In this document: in pieces, positions 29,695-38,091 of the stretch
Numbering within the stretch: the stretch's first letter is position 1
How the letters are laid out: every line of letters starts with the position of its first letter
NCBI RefSeq assembly: GCF_004793765.1
Contig: NZ_SRYM01000030.1
Location: forward strand, 1 to 46,071
Direction of reading: 5' to 3'
Length of the DNA stretch: 46,071 nucleotides
From: Parabacteroides distasonis
GTDB taxonomy: Bacteria > Bacteroidota > Bacteroidia > Bacteroidales > Tannerellaceae
Notes under the pieces: generated by a model
The model's input: the letters and a program-made list of their open reading frames with translations, nothing else
Told to the model about the DNA's origin: nothing
The model's database searches: none
Translations under genes and position numbers: made by a program

Positions 29695-30873
29695 CTAGCC
29701 GAACTTCAATCGTGTCTCAATCTTCTCAAGATCGCGGACAATCGTCATATCCATGATATTGCTATAGATCTCGGTAGTACGAACACTTTTATGCCCTAAC
29801 AACTTTTGTACCGTAGTTATATTCGCTCCATTATATAATAATAAGGTAGCATTTGTATGCCGAGCCGTATGAAAAGATACCTTCTTATCAATACTTGCCA
29901 ATTGGCTGATTCGGCGTAATTGCTTATTCACGTTTGAATTAGAGGATAAGGGAACACCAAACAGGGTTCTCGGCGCATTCTTATATCGCTCATAGATAGG
30001 TAAAGATTTACCCTCGAACAAGAGGAATAGCGGCAAACGGACACTCACATCTGTCTTCACCGATGAATAAACCAGCCAAACCTTATCATCAATAATCAAA
30101 AAGTTCTCTTTCGTTATACTTACTATGTCTGAGAAACGTAATCCCGTGTAGCAACTAAATAAAAACATATCCAGACACCGGCGCAATGTACGCTGCCCAT
30201 CCAGCTTTAAGTTTTCCAAACGACCTAACTCCTCAGGCGTTAAATGAGTACGCTTACTCTCTTGATATTTAATCTTATATTTCCGAAATGGATATTTGTG
30301 CAACTCGAACAACTCCTTATTAATCGCCAAGTTGATATATCGTTTCAAATGCTTCATATGTTTAGCGATCGTATTTCGATGATACTCCTGCTTCAATAAA
30401 AAATATTCAAAATCGCATAAGAAATTGAAATTAATATCCTTAAACAGAACGTCCTTCTTGTATAAGGATAGAACATGCAAAGTGGACAAATGGTTTTTTA
30501 ACGTCGATTCTTTTAAATTACTATGTAAAATCTCCTCACGCATGAAAACAAGAAAAGAGGAAGACGTAGATGTCGAAGAGGTCTCCTCACGCAGATCCTT
30601 CAACGAAAAACCGTTATTCGCTTGTCTCTTCTCCAGCTCATCTCTCTCCAACTCCATAACATAGTTCTGAAGATACAGGTTTAACGCATCCATATTCGGA
30701 TGATTCTTTATGGAACGTCTTTTGTTGTCCCATTGACAAGGTTTCACATAAACCTTCGTTGAAAAATACCTCTTTTGCCTATTCAGATAGGCCTCTACTT
30801 GAATCAAAGCTTTTCCTTCCGCATTCAGTTGCTTTTTTCGATTAAACACTAAGTTATAAATTACTTTTTCCAT
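29695..30873 (-). CDS. Tyrosine site-specific recombinase, candidate promoter invertase
   Basis: From ATG 30873 (MEKVIYNLVFNRKK) the protein is 392 residues. It has an N-terminal arm-type DNA-binding domain (about 1-85), a SAM-like core-binding domain (about 105-200), and a complete catalytic domain: Arg246 in 'TGLRFSD', probable Lys273, His335 and Arg338 in 'HTARH', His361 in 'LGHKS', and Tyr370 in 'EIYSNI'. Such enzymes in Bacteroidales are found on mobile elements and as Tsr-type invertases of phase-variable surface loci. No transfer genes, excisionase or attachment sites accompany it, and it lies between two predicted invertible promoters with related repeats, which favours the invertase role. 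The longer frame to 30942 begins before a likely regulatory palindrome and is not preferred. Confidence 0.9.
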   Translation of the reverse strand: MEKVIYNLVFNRKKQLNAEGKALIQVEAYLNRQKRYFSTKVYVKPCQWDNKRRSIKNHPNMDALNLYLQNYVMELERDELEKRQANNGFSLKDLREETSSTSTSSSFLVFMREEILHSNLKESTLKNHLSTLHVLSLYKKDVLFKDINFNFLCDFEYFLLKQEYHRNTIAKHMKHLKRYINLAINKELFELHKYPFRKYKIKYQESKRTHLTPEELGRLENLKLDGQRTLRRCLDMFLFSCYTGLRFSDIVSITKENFLIIDDKVWLVYSSVKTDVSVRLPLFLLFEGKSLPIYERYKNAPRTLFGVPLSSNSNVNKQLRRISQLASIDKKVSFHTARHTNATLLLYNGANITTVQKLLGHKSVRTTEIYSNIMDMTIVRDLEKIETRLKFG

Positions 30874-30930
30874 GGTACTGATACATTTATTATTATCTGA
30901 TTGTAAACACGAAGGAACAATAATAAGTTC

Positions 30931-30950
30931 TTTGTAGCACAAACTACAAA
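30931..30950. promoter_or_regulatory. Palindrome upstream of the recombinase gene
   Basis: TTTGTAG (30931-30937) and CTACAAA (30944-30950) form an inverted repeat with a 6-base spacer, 58 bases upstream of the recombinase ATG. It could be an operator or a recombinase binding site. The adjoining agttcttt...aaacta echoes the segment 2 arm, but with a longer centre. Confidence 0.4.
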
Positions 30951-31055
30951 CTAAAAGTTTGTTATCACGGGTACCAACTAATAAAAAAACATGTATCCAA
31001 GAAAAAAAGAATCTTCCAAATACATGGCAAACCCAATTTTTCTATCAGATTTCCA

Positions 31056-32516
31056 CTAAAAATCAATAATCTTCACTAGCTCGAACCGCTTGTCTACGCA
31101 AGCGGGTAATTCATGCGGGTAATGGGTTACGTAAATCAAGGTTTTCCCCGGACGATCGCAGAATTGCTCGATAATAGCAGCCGCCTTTTTCTTATTGCTC
31201 ACATCCAGACCGTGGAGAGGCTCATCTAATATAATTAAATCGGGGTCTTTCACGAAAGCTCTCACTAATAAAGCCAAACGTTGTTCTCCCGATGATAAGG
31301 TCAAGAATAAACGATCTTTCAAATGTTTGATACCAAAAACTTTCATCCACTCCAAGGCAACCGTTTCTTGTTCGGTATTACACTTACGAAACAAGCCGAT
31401 CGAATCGAAAAATCCGGAACCTACAATATTCAAGGTAGGAACATTCTCTTTATAATATAAGTGCATCTCCGGCGATACATATCCGATACGCTTCTTGATA
31501 TCCCAAATACTTTCTCCGGAACCTCTCTTTCTATCAAACAAATACAACGTATTCGCATATGATTGAGGATTATCCGCATAAACCAAACTCAGCAAGGTAG
31601 ATTTACCAGCACCATTCGGACCAAATAACGCCCACTTCTCTCCGTTCTTGATTTCCCAATCCAAGTCTTTTAAGATCGTGCGGCTACCATAGCGTATCCT
31701 TACACGTTCCATGCGTAAAGTCACCTCATGGGAAGAGGCTATTTTGTTCATATCCACAGGTAAACAAACCTTACCAACTTCCTCGCACGCATGAATGCCT
31801 TCCGTTGGAAAAAGACGGGTGATTAATTCCGTATCCGTCATAAACTCCTCTCGAGTCAGCGGAGGCAAGCAAGTACGATCATGGATAGGCAATACATGCG
31901 TGATCACAGCCGGTATGTCCTTGGGATTGGATAATAATAAAACGACCTGCACTCCATTCAAATTCGTCATCTGCCCCAACATTTCTACCAATAAATCCCG
32001 GGATGGAGCGTCTAAGCCGATAAAAGGATTATCTAAAATCAAAACACGAGGACGACTAAGCAACGCCCGGACAATCAATAATTTTCGCAATTCACCACTT
32101 GATAAGAATATCAACCGCTTAGGTAATAAATCCTCTATACCGAAAAGAGTCAATATCTTCGCTAAATTATCAGAGCCAGCATATTCCTTCAACAATTCCT
32201 CGACTGTAGGCATCTCATCCGTCTCTGTCGAATGCCAACGTTGTTGGTAATAAGAATTCCGGCAATCTGCTAATGAATATATATCTTTAAACGCTATACT
32301 TTTGATAAAATCACAGACATTCCCGTCTCCTGCGAATACAACCTCCCCTTTCTTAAAAGCGAATTTCCGTTGCATAATGTCTGCTATCAAAGTTTTTCCA
32401 GCGCCATTCGGACCTATCACGGTCCATTGTTGTCCTTCATCAATCCGCCAATTCACGGGTGCCGTAAAACGTAATTCCGGTAAACGGGTAACGATATTCT
32501 TGATATTGATGACCAT
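31056..32516 (-). CDS. Tandem ABC ATPase, ModF-like, without membrane domain
   Basis: The product of about 486 residues is two fused ABC nucleotide-binding domains with no membrane segment, as in ModF/PhrA-like proteins whose cellular role is unclear. Domain 1 has Walker A 'GPNGAGKT', signature 'LSSGELRKL' and Walker B 'VLILDNP'. Domain 2 has 'GPNGAGKS', 'LSSGEQRLALLVRAF' and 'LIILDEPLHGLD'. Domain 1 thus has Asn where the catalytic Glu normally stands, so the two ATP sites are probably unequal. ATG 32516 (MVINIKNIV) has a good ribosome-binding site (aaggaaag); ATG 32534 is an alternative. The start at 32564 is excluded because the -7 promoter box lies at 32554-32561. It is not obviously part of either SusC/SusD operon. 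Confidence 0.85.
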   Translation of the reverse strand: MVINIKNIVTRLPELRFTAPVNWRIDEGQQWTVIGPNGAGKTLIADIMQRKFAFKKGEVVFAGDGNVCDFIKSIAFKDIYSLADCRNSYYQQRWHSTETDEMPTVEELLKEYAGSDNLAKILTLFGIEDLLPKRLIFLSSGELRKLLIVRALLSRPRVLILDNPFIGLDAPSRDLLVEMLGQMTNLNGVQVVLLLSNPKDIPAVITHVLPIHDRTCLPPLTREEFMTDTELITRLFPTEGIHACEEVGKVCLPVDMNKIASSHEVTLRMERVRIRYGSRTILKDLDWEIKNGEKWALFGPNGAGKSTLLSLVYADNPQSYANTLYLFDRKRGSGESIWDIKKRIGYVSPEMHLYYKENVPTLNIVGSGFFDSIGLFRKCNTEQETVALEWMKVFGIKHLKDRLFLTLSSGEQRLALLVRAFVKDPDLIILDEPLHGLDVSNKKKAAAIIEQFCDRPGKTLIYVTHYPHELPACVDKRFELVKIIDF

Positions 32517-32553
32517 CTTTCCTTCTTTTTCCATACTTTCTAAATAAACGGAG

Positions 32554-32561
32554 CAAAGGTA
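32554..32561 (-). promoter_or_regulatory. -7 element of the tandem ABC ATPase gene
   Basis: On the minus strand this reads TACCTTTG followed by C, an exact TAnnTTTG match. Transcription would start near 32547, just upstream of the 32534 and 32516 start codons, which helps fix the true start. Confidence 0.5.
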
Positions 32562-32594
32562 CATAGTTTATTTAAGAATGACAGCATAATGGCA

Positions 32595-32626
32595 AAAAAG
32601 GGGACTACTCGTCACGAGCAGTCCCC
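32595..32626 (-). terminator. Terminator of the third SusC/SusD operon
   Basis: The arms ggggactactcgt (32600-32612) and acgagcagtcccc (32614-32626) pair with one wobble. On the minus strand the stem runs into six thymines, 43 bases after the SusD stop. Confidence 0.85.
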
Positions 32627-32668
32627 CTATAGTATACAGGCACTTGGTCTGTCTATGTTTACTAGTAG

Positions 32669-34189
32669 TTAATGAACGCCTGTACGTGTATCCCACCACA
32701 TTTGTTTACCCCAAAAATTATCTACAACCTCAGCGTTAAACGGCGCATTATTTGTTTTGTTCAACGAAAGCTCCGTATTCGGATAAGGAGAACGGAAAGG
32801 AGGCACATTATGATTCGCATATTTAGTGGCACGTCCCGGAGCGATATAATGAGTCTCGGGAACACCCGTACGACGATACAAAGACCATCCTTCCATGGCT
32901 TGCTTGAACATCGCCACCCACTCCTCGTACCAGATTTGCCTCATGTCGTTCTTAAACTTCCCGGCACCTGCCATATAAACCTCTATAGCGTCTTCCGCTA
33001 CTCCATTTTCCTCCAAAGAAAAGCGAACCGCCTTATTATAGGCCTCCTCCGCAGTCATACCCTTCGTGTTATATCCCAGTTTCGCTGCCTCTGCAATATG
33101 GAAATAAACCTCAGCTACACGCATGTAAGGAGAGAAACCACCTAAATCAACACCATACCGATACCCCCATACGGAATAAAGGCGAGAAGGAGGATTGGAT
33201 GCCGCCCCGATCGTATAACCGCGATAAACCGGGGTTCCATCCGTATAATCGCTCTCCGTATCCCCCTCGGAAGGAGGAGTTTGGCTAGACGGTGTCGGCA
33301 TACAATAAATCGAGATACGCGGGTCTTTATTCTCCAACAAATAATTCACCATCACGTCGGAACAACAGAACTCAGACTTACGCGTACGGTATGCGTCAGC
33401 TATCGGCTCGTAGTAATTGCCATCGCCTCCCAACCACCAGAAGAACGCATTGTCATCGTTATCCTTCATGACCGGGTAACTAACAGGATCAGCCAGCACC
33501 TCTTCCACAGTCTGCTGGGCCAAAACTGGACTTACCTCAGAGATACGGATCGCTAAACGCAAACGCAAGGAGTTGCAATACTTCTGCCACTTCAGCATAT
33601 CGCCATGAAACAATAAGTCGCCACTACTAATATCATCGTCGCCACCGGCTGCGAACCCATCAGCCGCCTCTTTCAATTTCGCCAGCAAAGCCGGATAAAT
33701 ATCCTCTTGCTTGTCATACTTCGGAGTCAACACGCCAGCGGCCATCTTGACTGCGTCAGAATAGGGAACATCGCGCCAACGATCCGTAGCGATCTGGATC
33801 ACGTGCGCCTCCAACACCTTGGCCACGTTCAACATATTCGGGGAAGCTTCCGAACGTCTTTGGATATCCATCACATTGTTAAGCACACGGTAAATATGCT
33901 CCCAGTTCGTATCTTGCACACCCGGACGGAACAGATAACGGGCCTCATCTATATAACTCATCTTGGCTACATATCCACCAAACGACATAGGCTCATCCAT
34001 AGCGAACCAACGATCATAAAAACGATAGGAAGTGTTATATAAGGAATATGCCAACAAATTCTCGGTCGGCACATTTTCCGCATTATCAGGATCTGTATTC
34101 ACTTCCTCGAAGGAATCCGTACATCCTACCATGAACAATGAAGACAAGGCCACACACGCCGTACTTATATTTTTAATATATTTTTTCAT
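32669..34189 (-). CDS. SusD/RagB family outer-membrane lipoprotein (third operon)
   Basis: The 506-residue SusD-like protein has a lipoprotein signal ('LFMVGC', then TDSFEEVNTDP). It shows the family elements 'VIQIATDRWRDVPYSDAV', 'DKQEDIYPALLAKLKEAADGF' and 'KYCNSLRLRLAIRISEV', with a C-terminal 'FWGKQMWWDTRTGVH'. It differs clearly from the two paralogues at 19407 and 28075, so this operon probably serves another substrate. It starts 30 bases after the SusC stop and is followed by a strong terminator. Confidence 0.93.
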   Translation of the reverse strand: MKKYIKNISTACVALSSLFMVGCTDSFEEVNTDPDNAENVPTENLLAYSLYNTSYRFYDRWFAMDEPMSFGGYVAKMSYIDEARYLFRPGVQDTNWEHIYRVLNNVMDIQRRSEASPNMLNVAKVLEAHVIQIATDRWRDVPYSDAVKMAAGVLTPKYDKQEDIYPALLAKLKEAADGFAAGGDDDISSGDLLFHGDMLKWQKYCNSLRLRLAIRISEVSPVLAQQTVEEVLADPVSYPVMKDNDDNAFFWWLGGDGNYYEPIADAYRTRKSEFCCSDVMVNYLLENKDPRISIYCMPTPSSQTPPSEGDTESDYTDGTPVYRGYTIGAASNPPSRLYSVWGYRYGVDLGGFSPYMRVAEVYFHIAEAAKLGYNTKGMTAEEAYNKAVRFSLEENGVAEDAIEVYMAGAGKFKNDMRQIWYEEWVAMFKQAMEGWSLYRRTGVPETHYIAPGRATKYANHNVPPFRSPYPNTELSLNKTNNAPFNAEVVDNFWGKQMWWDTRTGVH

Positions 34190-34219
34190 CTTTCTATACT
34201 ATGACTATAAATGATACTT

Positions 34220-37200
34220 TTAGAATGTCACACCCACTTTCAGTCCAAAACTGCGAGAAGGGGGATAAGAGTTGGACTCAAAACCGACATTTGCATTCGC
34301 CGCACCCGTCGTAGACTCCGGATCCAAATGGATTTGGTTTGATTTATGCACCCAAAGCAACGCAAGGTTCGTTCCTACCAACGACACATGGGCCGCCTTC
34401 AAATATTTCGTCTTTTTCAAGATAGACTGCGGGAAATTATACGTCAAATGAGCCTCACGCAATTTCAGGAAAGAACCATCAACCACGGCCATCTCGCAGA
34501 TCGTATAATAGTTACCAAAGAAGTCCTCAGCGCTAACCGCCGTATTATTGATAGAGCCATCCTCATTCTTGAACACCTTGTCGGTCATCACGTTCTGTCC
34601 GGCAACAACACCTTTCTCACGAAGATCTCCCTCTGCTGTGAAGTCATAGATACCGGTATAAGTACCAAACGCTTGAGAGATTGAATATACATCCCCCCCC
34701 TTACGGAAGTCCAACAAGAAACCAAAACTCCAGTTCTTATAAGAGAACTCATTGTTGAAGCCCATTAACCAATCCGGGGCCACATCACCGATCTCCTTAT
34801 TCTCCTCGTACATCGGCATACCATCTCTAACCAAGATAGCACCATCCTCATCATACACAAAACCCGTACCCACCAAAGTACCCCAACTCTTGCCAGGTTT
34901 TGCGTAGTTATAGCAACTCCAACTAGAACCGATCTCATAAGCATCCAAAGACTCTCCAGTTATCGGATCCGTGTACAACTCCACAATCTTCGATTTATCC
35001 TTAGACCAGTTCAAAGTAGCAGTCCAGTTGAAACCATCCTTATTCTGGATGATATCACCACTCACTTGAAGCTCGACACCCTTATTACTGATCTCGCCAG
35101 CATTGATCATCATCGAACGATAACCGGTAGCTGTAGAAACACGTGCCTGCATGATCTGGTCTGTTGTTGTTTTCTGATAGTAAGCTACATCCAAGTGCAA
35201 ACGGTTCCGCAAGAAATTAGCCTCCACGCCGACCTCCCAAGTCTTCACCATCTCCGGACGTAAATGAGTAGCAGGGAAAGTGATCGGATTATAATACAAG
35301 CTTGTTCCATTAAACGGAGCAGAAAGAACCGAATAATAAGCGTTCGACAAATATGGATCCGTAGCGGAACCAATCTTCGCCCAACCACCCCGCAACTTCA
35401 AGAAGTTCAACCAGCCGGATTCCGTCAAGGAAGGAAGAGTCTCAGTCATGATCCAGCTCGCACTGAACGACGGATAAAAGAACGCATCCTTAATCGTAGA
35501 ATCCCAATCATTACGAACACTAATATCCACGTACGCTTGATTTCTCCAACCAATTGAAGCATTGGCGTAAACCGAGTTGGAACGGCGTGTCTCGTGATTC
35601 TCCGACGCATATACCGAACCTTTGGCATTCGCTACCGTATAAAGCCCTGGCACAGTCAGTTCATCCGCACCGATAGTTTTAATGAAGTAATCATAATCAC
35701 GGTAATTAGCACCTGCCAACGCATTTACCTGAAAATCACCGAACTGTTTGTTAAAGTAAGCAATGAAATCCGCATTCACCTCCGTTGTTCTACGATCGTA
35801 ATCACGGAAATAACCATCCGGGTAATCGATACTCCATTCGATGTTAGACAACTGACTGGAGAAATAGGTATCCAAACCGACACGTCCCTCGAACTTCAAC
35901 CAATCCGTCGGCTTATACCACAAAGATGATTTACCGAACATACGATCGCGTTTATATTTGTTCAAGTTCTTATTCAACACCCAATAAGGATTAGTAGCAT
36001 AAGATTTCTGCCAGTTATAATGCGTATAAGCACCGGTCTCATCTTTCTGATCCCAATTAGCCTTCAAGTCATTCATATCGATTTGGCGACCATGCCATTG
36101 CAACAAGGACTGCATAACATTGGCCCCATCATAACCGGTACCCGGAAGATTCCCGCTAGTCGTACGTACATAATTGGCGGAAAGATCAAACTCTATATAT
36201 TTATTAAAGTTCATCTTCGTATTCAAAGAGGCCGCATAACGTTGCATATCCGTATTCGGAGTCGTACCCTCTTGACCTCGATAAGAGATAGAAGCACGAG
36301 TAGACGATTTTTCCGTAGCGGCAGTCAAGCTGATCGTATGGCTCGTCGAATAACCCGTTTGGAAGAAATCCTTAATGTTATTCGGCTGAGAAACCCACGG
36401 AGTAGCCTGCCGAACCCCATTCACCACCGGGCTATTAAATTGAGGCAATTGCAAACCGATATCCAAACGAGGTCCCCAAGACTCATCCGCATTATCATTA
36501 ATACCGCTACCATTTCCATCTACATAAGAATATCCCATAGAAGAGGCGAAATCCTGATAAGAACCATCGAAACCGCTGGCCTTCCAATCAAACTCAGAAC
36601 CATAGTAACCTTGTCCGTACTTATTCTGCAAACCCGGCAAATTATAAATACGATCCATCGTAATATCTCCATCATAACTTACCGAAATACCTTTGTCTTT
36701 TTTTCCCGACTTCGTAGTAATCAAAATAACACCGTTACCGGCACGCATACCATAAAGGGCAGCAGAACCTCCTTTCAAGACAGAGATAGACTCAATATCC
36801 TCCGTATTGATATCATTCAATCCCGATCCCAAGATAACTGCGCTACCCGTAGGGTTATCGTTCGTCATAGGCACACCGTCTACAACGATAAGAGGCTGGT
36901 TATTTCCGAAGGAAGAGTTTCCACGGATCACGATATTCTGCGAAGCGCCAATTTGTCCACCTTGAGCGGTGACTTGTACCCCGGCAATCTTTCCGGACAA
37001 CGAATTGGCAACATTCATCTGTCCCGCTTTCGTTATATCCTCCGATTTTACTTCTTGCAGCGCATAGCCCAATGATTTTTTCTCGCGTGTCAACCCCATG
37101 GCTGTTACGACCACCTCATCCAACGCCTTGGAATCCGAGTCTAGCATAACATTCACTACCGGAGCTACCGCCACTTCCTTCGTTTTCAATCCTACGTAAG

Positions 37201-37420
37201 AGATAAAAATCGTCTTAGCGTCTCCTGGCACATCTAAAGTAAAGTTACCCTCAAAATCCGTAACCGTACCTATCGTAGTGCCTTTCACAACAACCGCCGC
37301 ACCAATCACGGGTTGCTGATCTTCCGATGATATAACATTTCCTGTTATCTTCATCGTCTGTGCCGTTGCGACTCCTATGCCTATAAACAAGCATAATAAT
37401 AAAAAAGTCAATCTTTTCAT
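34220..37420 (-). CDS. SusC-type TonB-dependent outer-membrane receptor (third operon)
   Basis: This intact SusC porin of about 1066 residues has a signal peptide (cleavage after 'GVATAQ'), the carboxypeptidase-like domain ('KITGNVISSEDQQPVIGAA'), and TonB-box region 'ALDEVVVTAMGLTREKKSLGYALQ'. The plug has 'LIVVDGVPMTNDNP' and 'LKGGSAALYGMRAGNGVILITTKSGK', and the barrel ends 'SFGLKVGVTF'. ATG 37420 is used because MKRLTF aligns with the other SusC starts; the GTG at 37426 is less likely. The leader just before ATG (aagtgtgttt) is the same as for the SusC at 24886. A promoter inside predicted invertible segment 2 faces it. Confidence 0.95.
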   Translation of the reverse strand: MKRLTFLLLCLFIGIGVATAQTMKITGNVISSEDQQPVIGAAVVVKGTTIGTVTDFEGNFTLDVPGDAKTIFISYVGLKTKEVAVAPVVNVMLDSDSKALDEVVVTAMGLTREKKSLGYALQEVKSEDITKAGQMNVANSLSGKIAGVQVTAQGGQIGASQNIVIRGNSSFGNNQPLIVVDGVPMTNDNPTGSAVILGSGLNDINTEDIESISVLKGGSAALYGMRAGNGVILITTKSGKKDKGISVSYDGDITMDRIYNLPGLQNKYGQGYYGSEFDWKASGFDGSYQDFASSMGYSYVDGNGSGINDNADESWGPRLDIGLQLPQFNSPVVNGVRQATPWVSQPNNIKDFFQTGYSTSHTISLTAATEKSSTRASISYRGQEGTTPNTDMQRYAASLNTKMNFNKYIEFDLSANYVRTTSGNLPGTGYDGANVMQSLLQWHGRQIDMNDLKANWDQKDETGAYTHYNWQKSYATNPYWVLNKNLNKYKRDRMFGKSSLWYKPTDWLKFEGRVGLDTYFSSQLSNIEWSIDYPDGYFRDYDRRTTEVNADFIAYFNKQFGDFQVNALAGANYRDYDYFIKTIGADELTVPGLYTVANAKGSVYASENHETRRSNSVYANASIGWRNQAYVDISVRNDWDSTIKDAFFYPSFSASWIMTETLPSLTESGWLNFLKLRGGWAKIGSATDPYLSNAYYSVLSAPFNGTSLYYNPITFPATHLRPEMVKTWEVGVEANFLRNRLHLDVAYYQKTTTDQIMQARVSTATGYRSMMINAGEISNKGVELQVSGDIIQNKDGFNWTATLNWSKDKSKIVELYTDPITGESLDAYEIGSSWSCYNYAKPGKSWGTLVGTGFVYDEDGAILVRDGMPMYEENKEIGDVAPDWLMGFNNEFSYKNWSFGFLLDFRKGGDVYSISQAFGTYTGIYDFTAEGDLREKGVVAGQNVMTDKVFKNEDGSINNTAVSAEDFFGNYYTICEMAVVDGSFLKLREAHLTYNFPQSILKKTKYLKAAHVSLVGTNLALLWVHKSNQIHLDPESTTGAANANVGFESNSYPPSRSFGLKVGVTF

Positions 37421-37470
37421 AAACACACTTTTTGTTTAACAATTAATATTTAAAAAAACACTTCATATAT

Positions 37471-37494
37471 CATAGTTTATGAAGAACTATTTCC
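37471..37494 (+). repeat. Inverted repeat, left arm of invertible segment 2
   Basis: These 24 bases are the exact reverse complement of 37895-37918; identity stops at both edges. The core agtttatgaagaactat matches the segment 1 arm at 13 of 17 positions in the same inward orientation. It lies 50 bases upstream of the SusC ATG. Confidence 0.9.
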
Positions 37495-37593
37495 AATATC
37501 AAATAGATTATAGATGTATCATGTAAAATCACATCAAGGCAAACAGCCTTATTTTTACAAAATAAATACATAATCAGCATGATCTTCACTTTG

Positions 37594-37626
37594 CAAATAT
37601 ATGAAATATTTTTTATTAAAAACAAA
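37594..37626 (-). promoter_or_regulatory. Leftward promoter inside invertible segment 2
   Basis: On the minus strand, TTTG (37623-37626) is followed after 21 bases by TATATTTG (37594-37601), an excellent Bacteroidetes promoter. Transcription would start near 37587 and pass through the left repeat arm into the SusC gene. Confidence 0.7.
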
Positions 37627-37894
37627 TAAATACACAATCTAATGTTATCATAACATCATTCATTGAAGCAAAAAGATATTTACAGAGATTAAAAACAAAC
37701 ATTTTATCATTGTAAAAATATCATAATATCACAAAACAAACCTTCCTATTGTTATTTTCAGTTCATCTTCCTCTCCAAAGCGAAGAATATACAGGTTTTT
37801 AATATCATTTTAACAGATTTATAGATATCAGTAAAAAAAGAGGGTTAATTTCTATAGTTCATTACTTTTATCACATTTTACCTGTGACTATAAA

Positions 37895-37918
37895 GGAAAT
37901 AGTTCTTCATAAACTATG
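37895..37918 (-). repeat. Inverted repeat, right arm of invertible segment 2
   Basis: Exact 24-base reverse complement of 37471-37494. It includes agttcttcataaact, with no coding start next to it on the right. Confidence 0.9.
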
Positions 37919-38016
37919 CTTCCTTCAAAATAAATGGATATCAATGTGTGGCAGGTAATAATAAATAAGGTATTAAGCTATGCCAAAATTTTTGACAATA
38001 TATTCCAAAGACAGGT

Positions 38017-38084
38017 CTGTCTCATTTTGAACTGCCCCCAAAAGTTTTTTGTCTAACTTTTGGGGGCAGTTCAAAATGAGACAG
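38017..38084. mobile_element. MITE-like palindrome made of two IS3-type ends
   Basis: A perfect 30-bp stem (38017-38046 with 38055-38084) has an 8-base loop. Each arm contains gaactgcccccaaaagtt, resembling the terminal repeats of IS3/IS150-like elements of Bacteroidetes and the sequence at 30-53. It could be a miniature element without transposase or the scar of an element that lost its interior. It begins 8 bases past the argB stop on the minus strand, so it may also end argB transcription, although no T-run follows. Confidence 0.55.
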
Positions 38085-38091
38085 CCACCTA

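Larger units (their letters stand above)
37471..37918. other. Predicted invertible promoter segment 2 upstream of the third SusC
   Basis: This gene-free, AT-rich segment of 448 bases is bounded by perfect 24-bp inverted repeats. It carries one strong promoter facing the SusC gene, so the window shows the ON orientation. In the other orientation the promoter would point right, toward the 3' side of argB on the opposite strand. Unlike segment 1, no gene starts next to the distal arm, so an operator paired with a second promoter does not explain that copy. The rest of the 37427-38091 gap holds the IS-end palindrome at 38017 and nothing else I can support. Confidence 0.72.

Noticed and set aside
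29695-30942. Recombinase as the integrase of an integrative element
   Set aside because: No transfer, replication or excisionase genes and no direct-repeat attachment sites are visible. The only tRNA is 8 kb away and intact with no duplicated 3' end seen. The invertase role fits the surroundings better.
36020-37075. Long 351-codon plus-strand frame inside the third SusC gene
   Set aside because: It is antisense to a clear SusC gene, has an Ile/Arg/Thr-rich composition typical of reverse-frame reading, and shows no domain.
38017-38084. Ordinary Rho-independent terminator of argB
   Set aside because: The stem is unusually long and perfect, no T-run follows it, and the arms resemble IS3 ends; a terminating effect is still possible.
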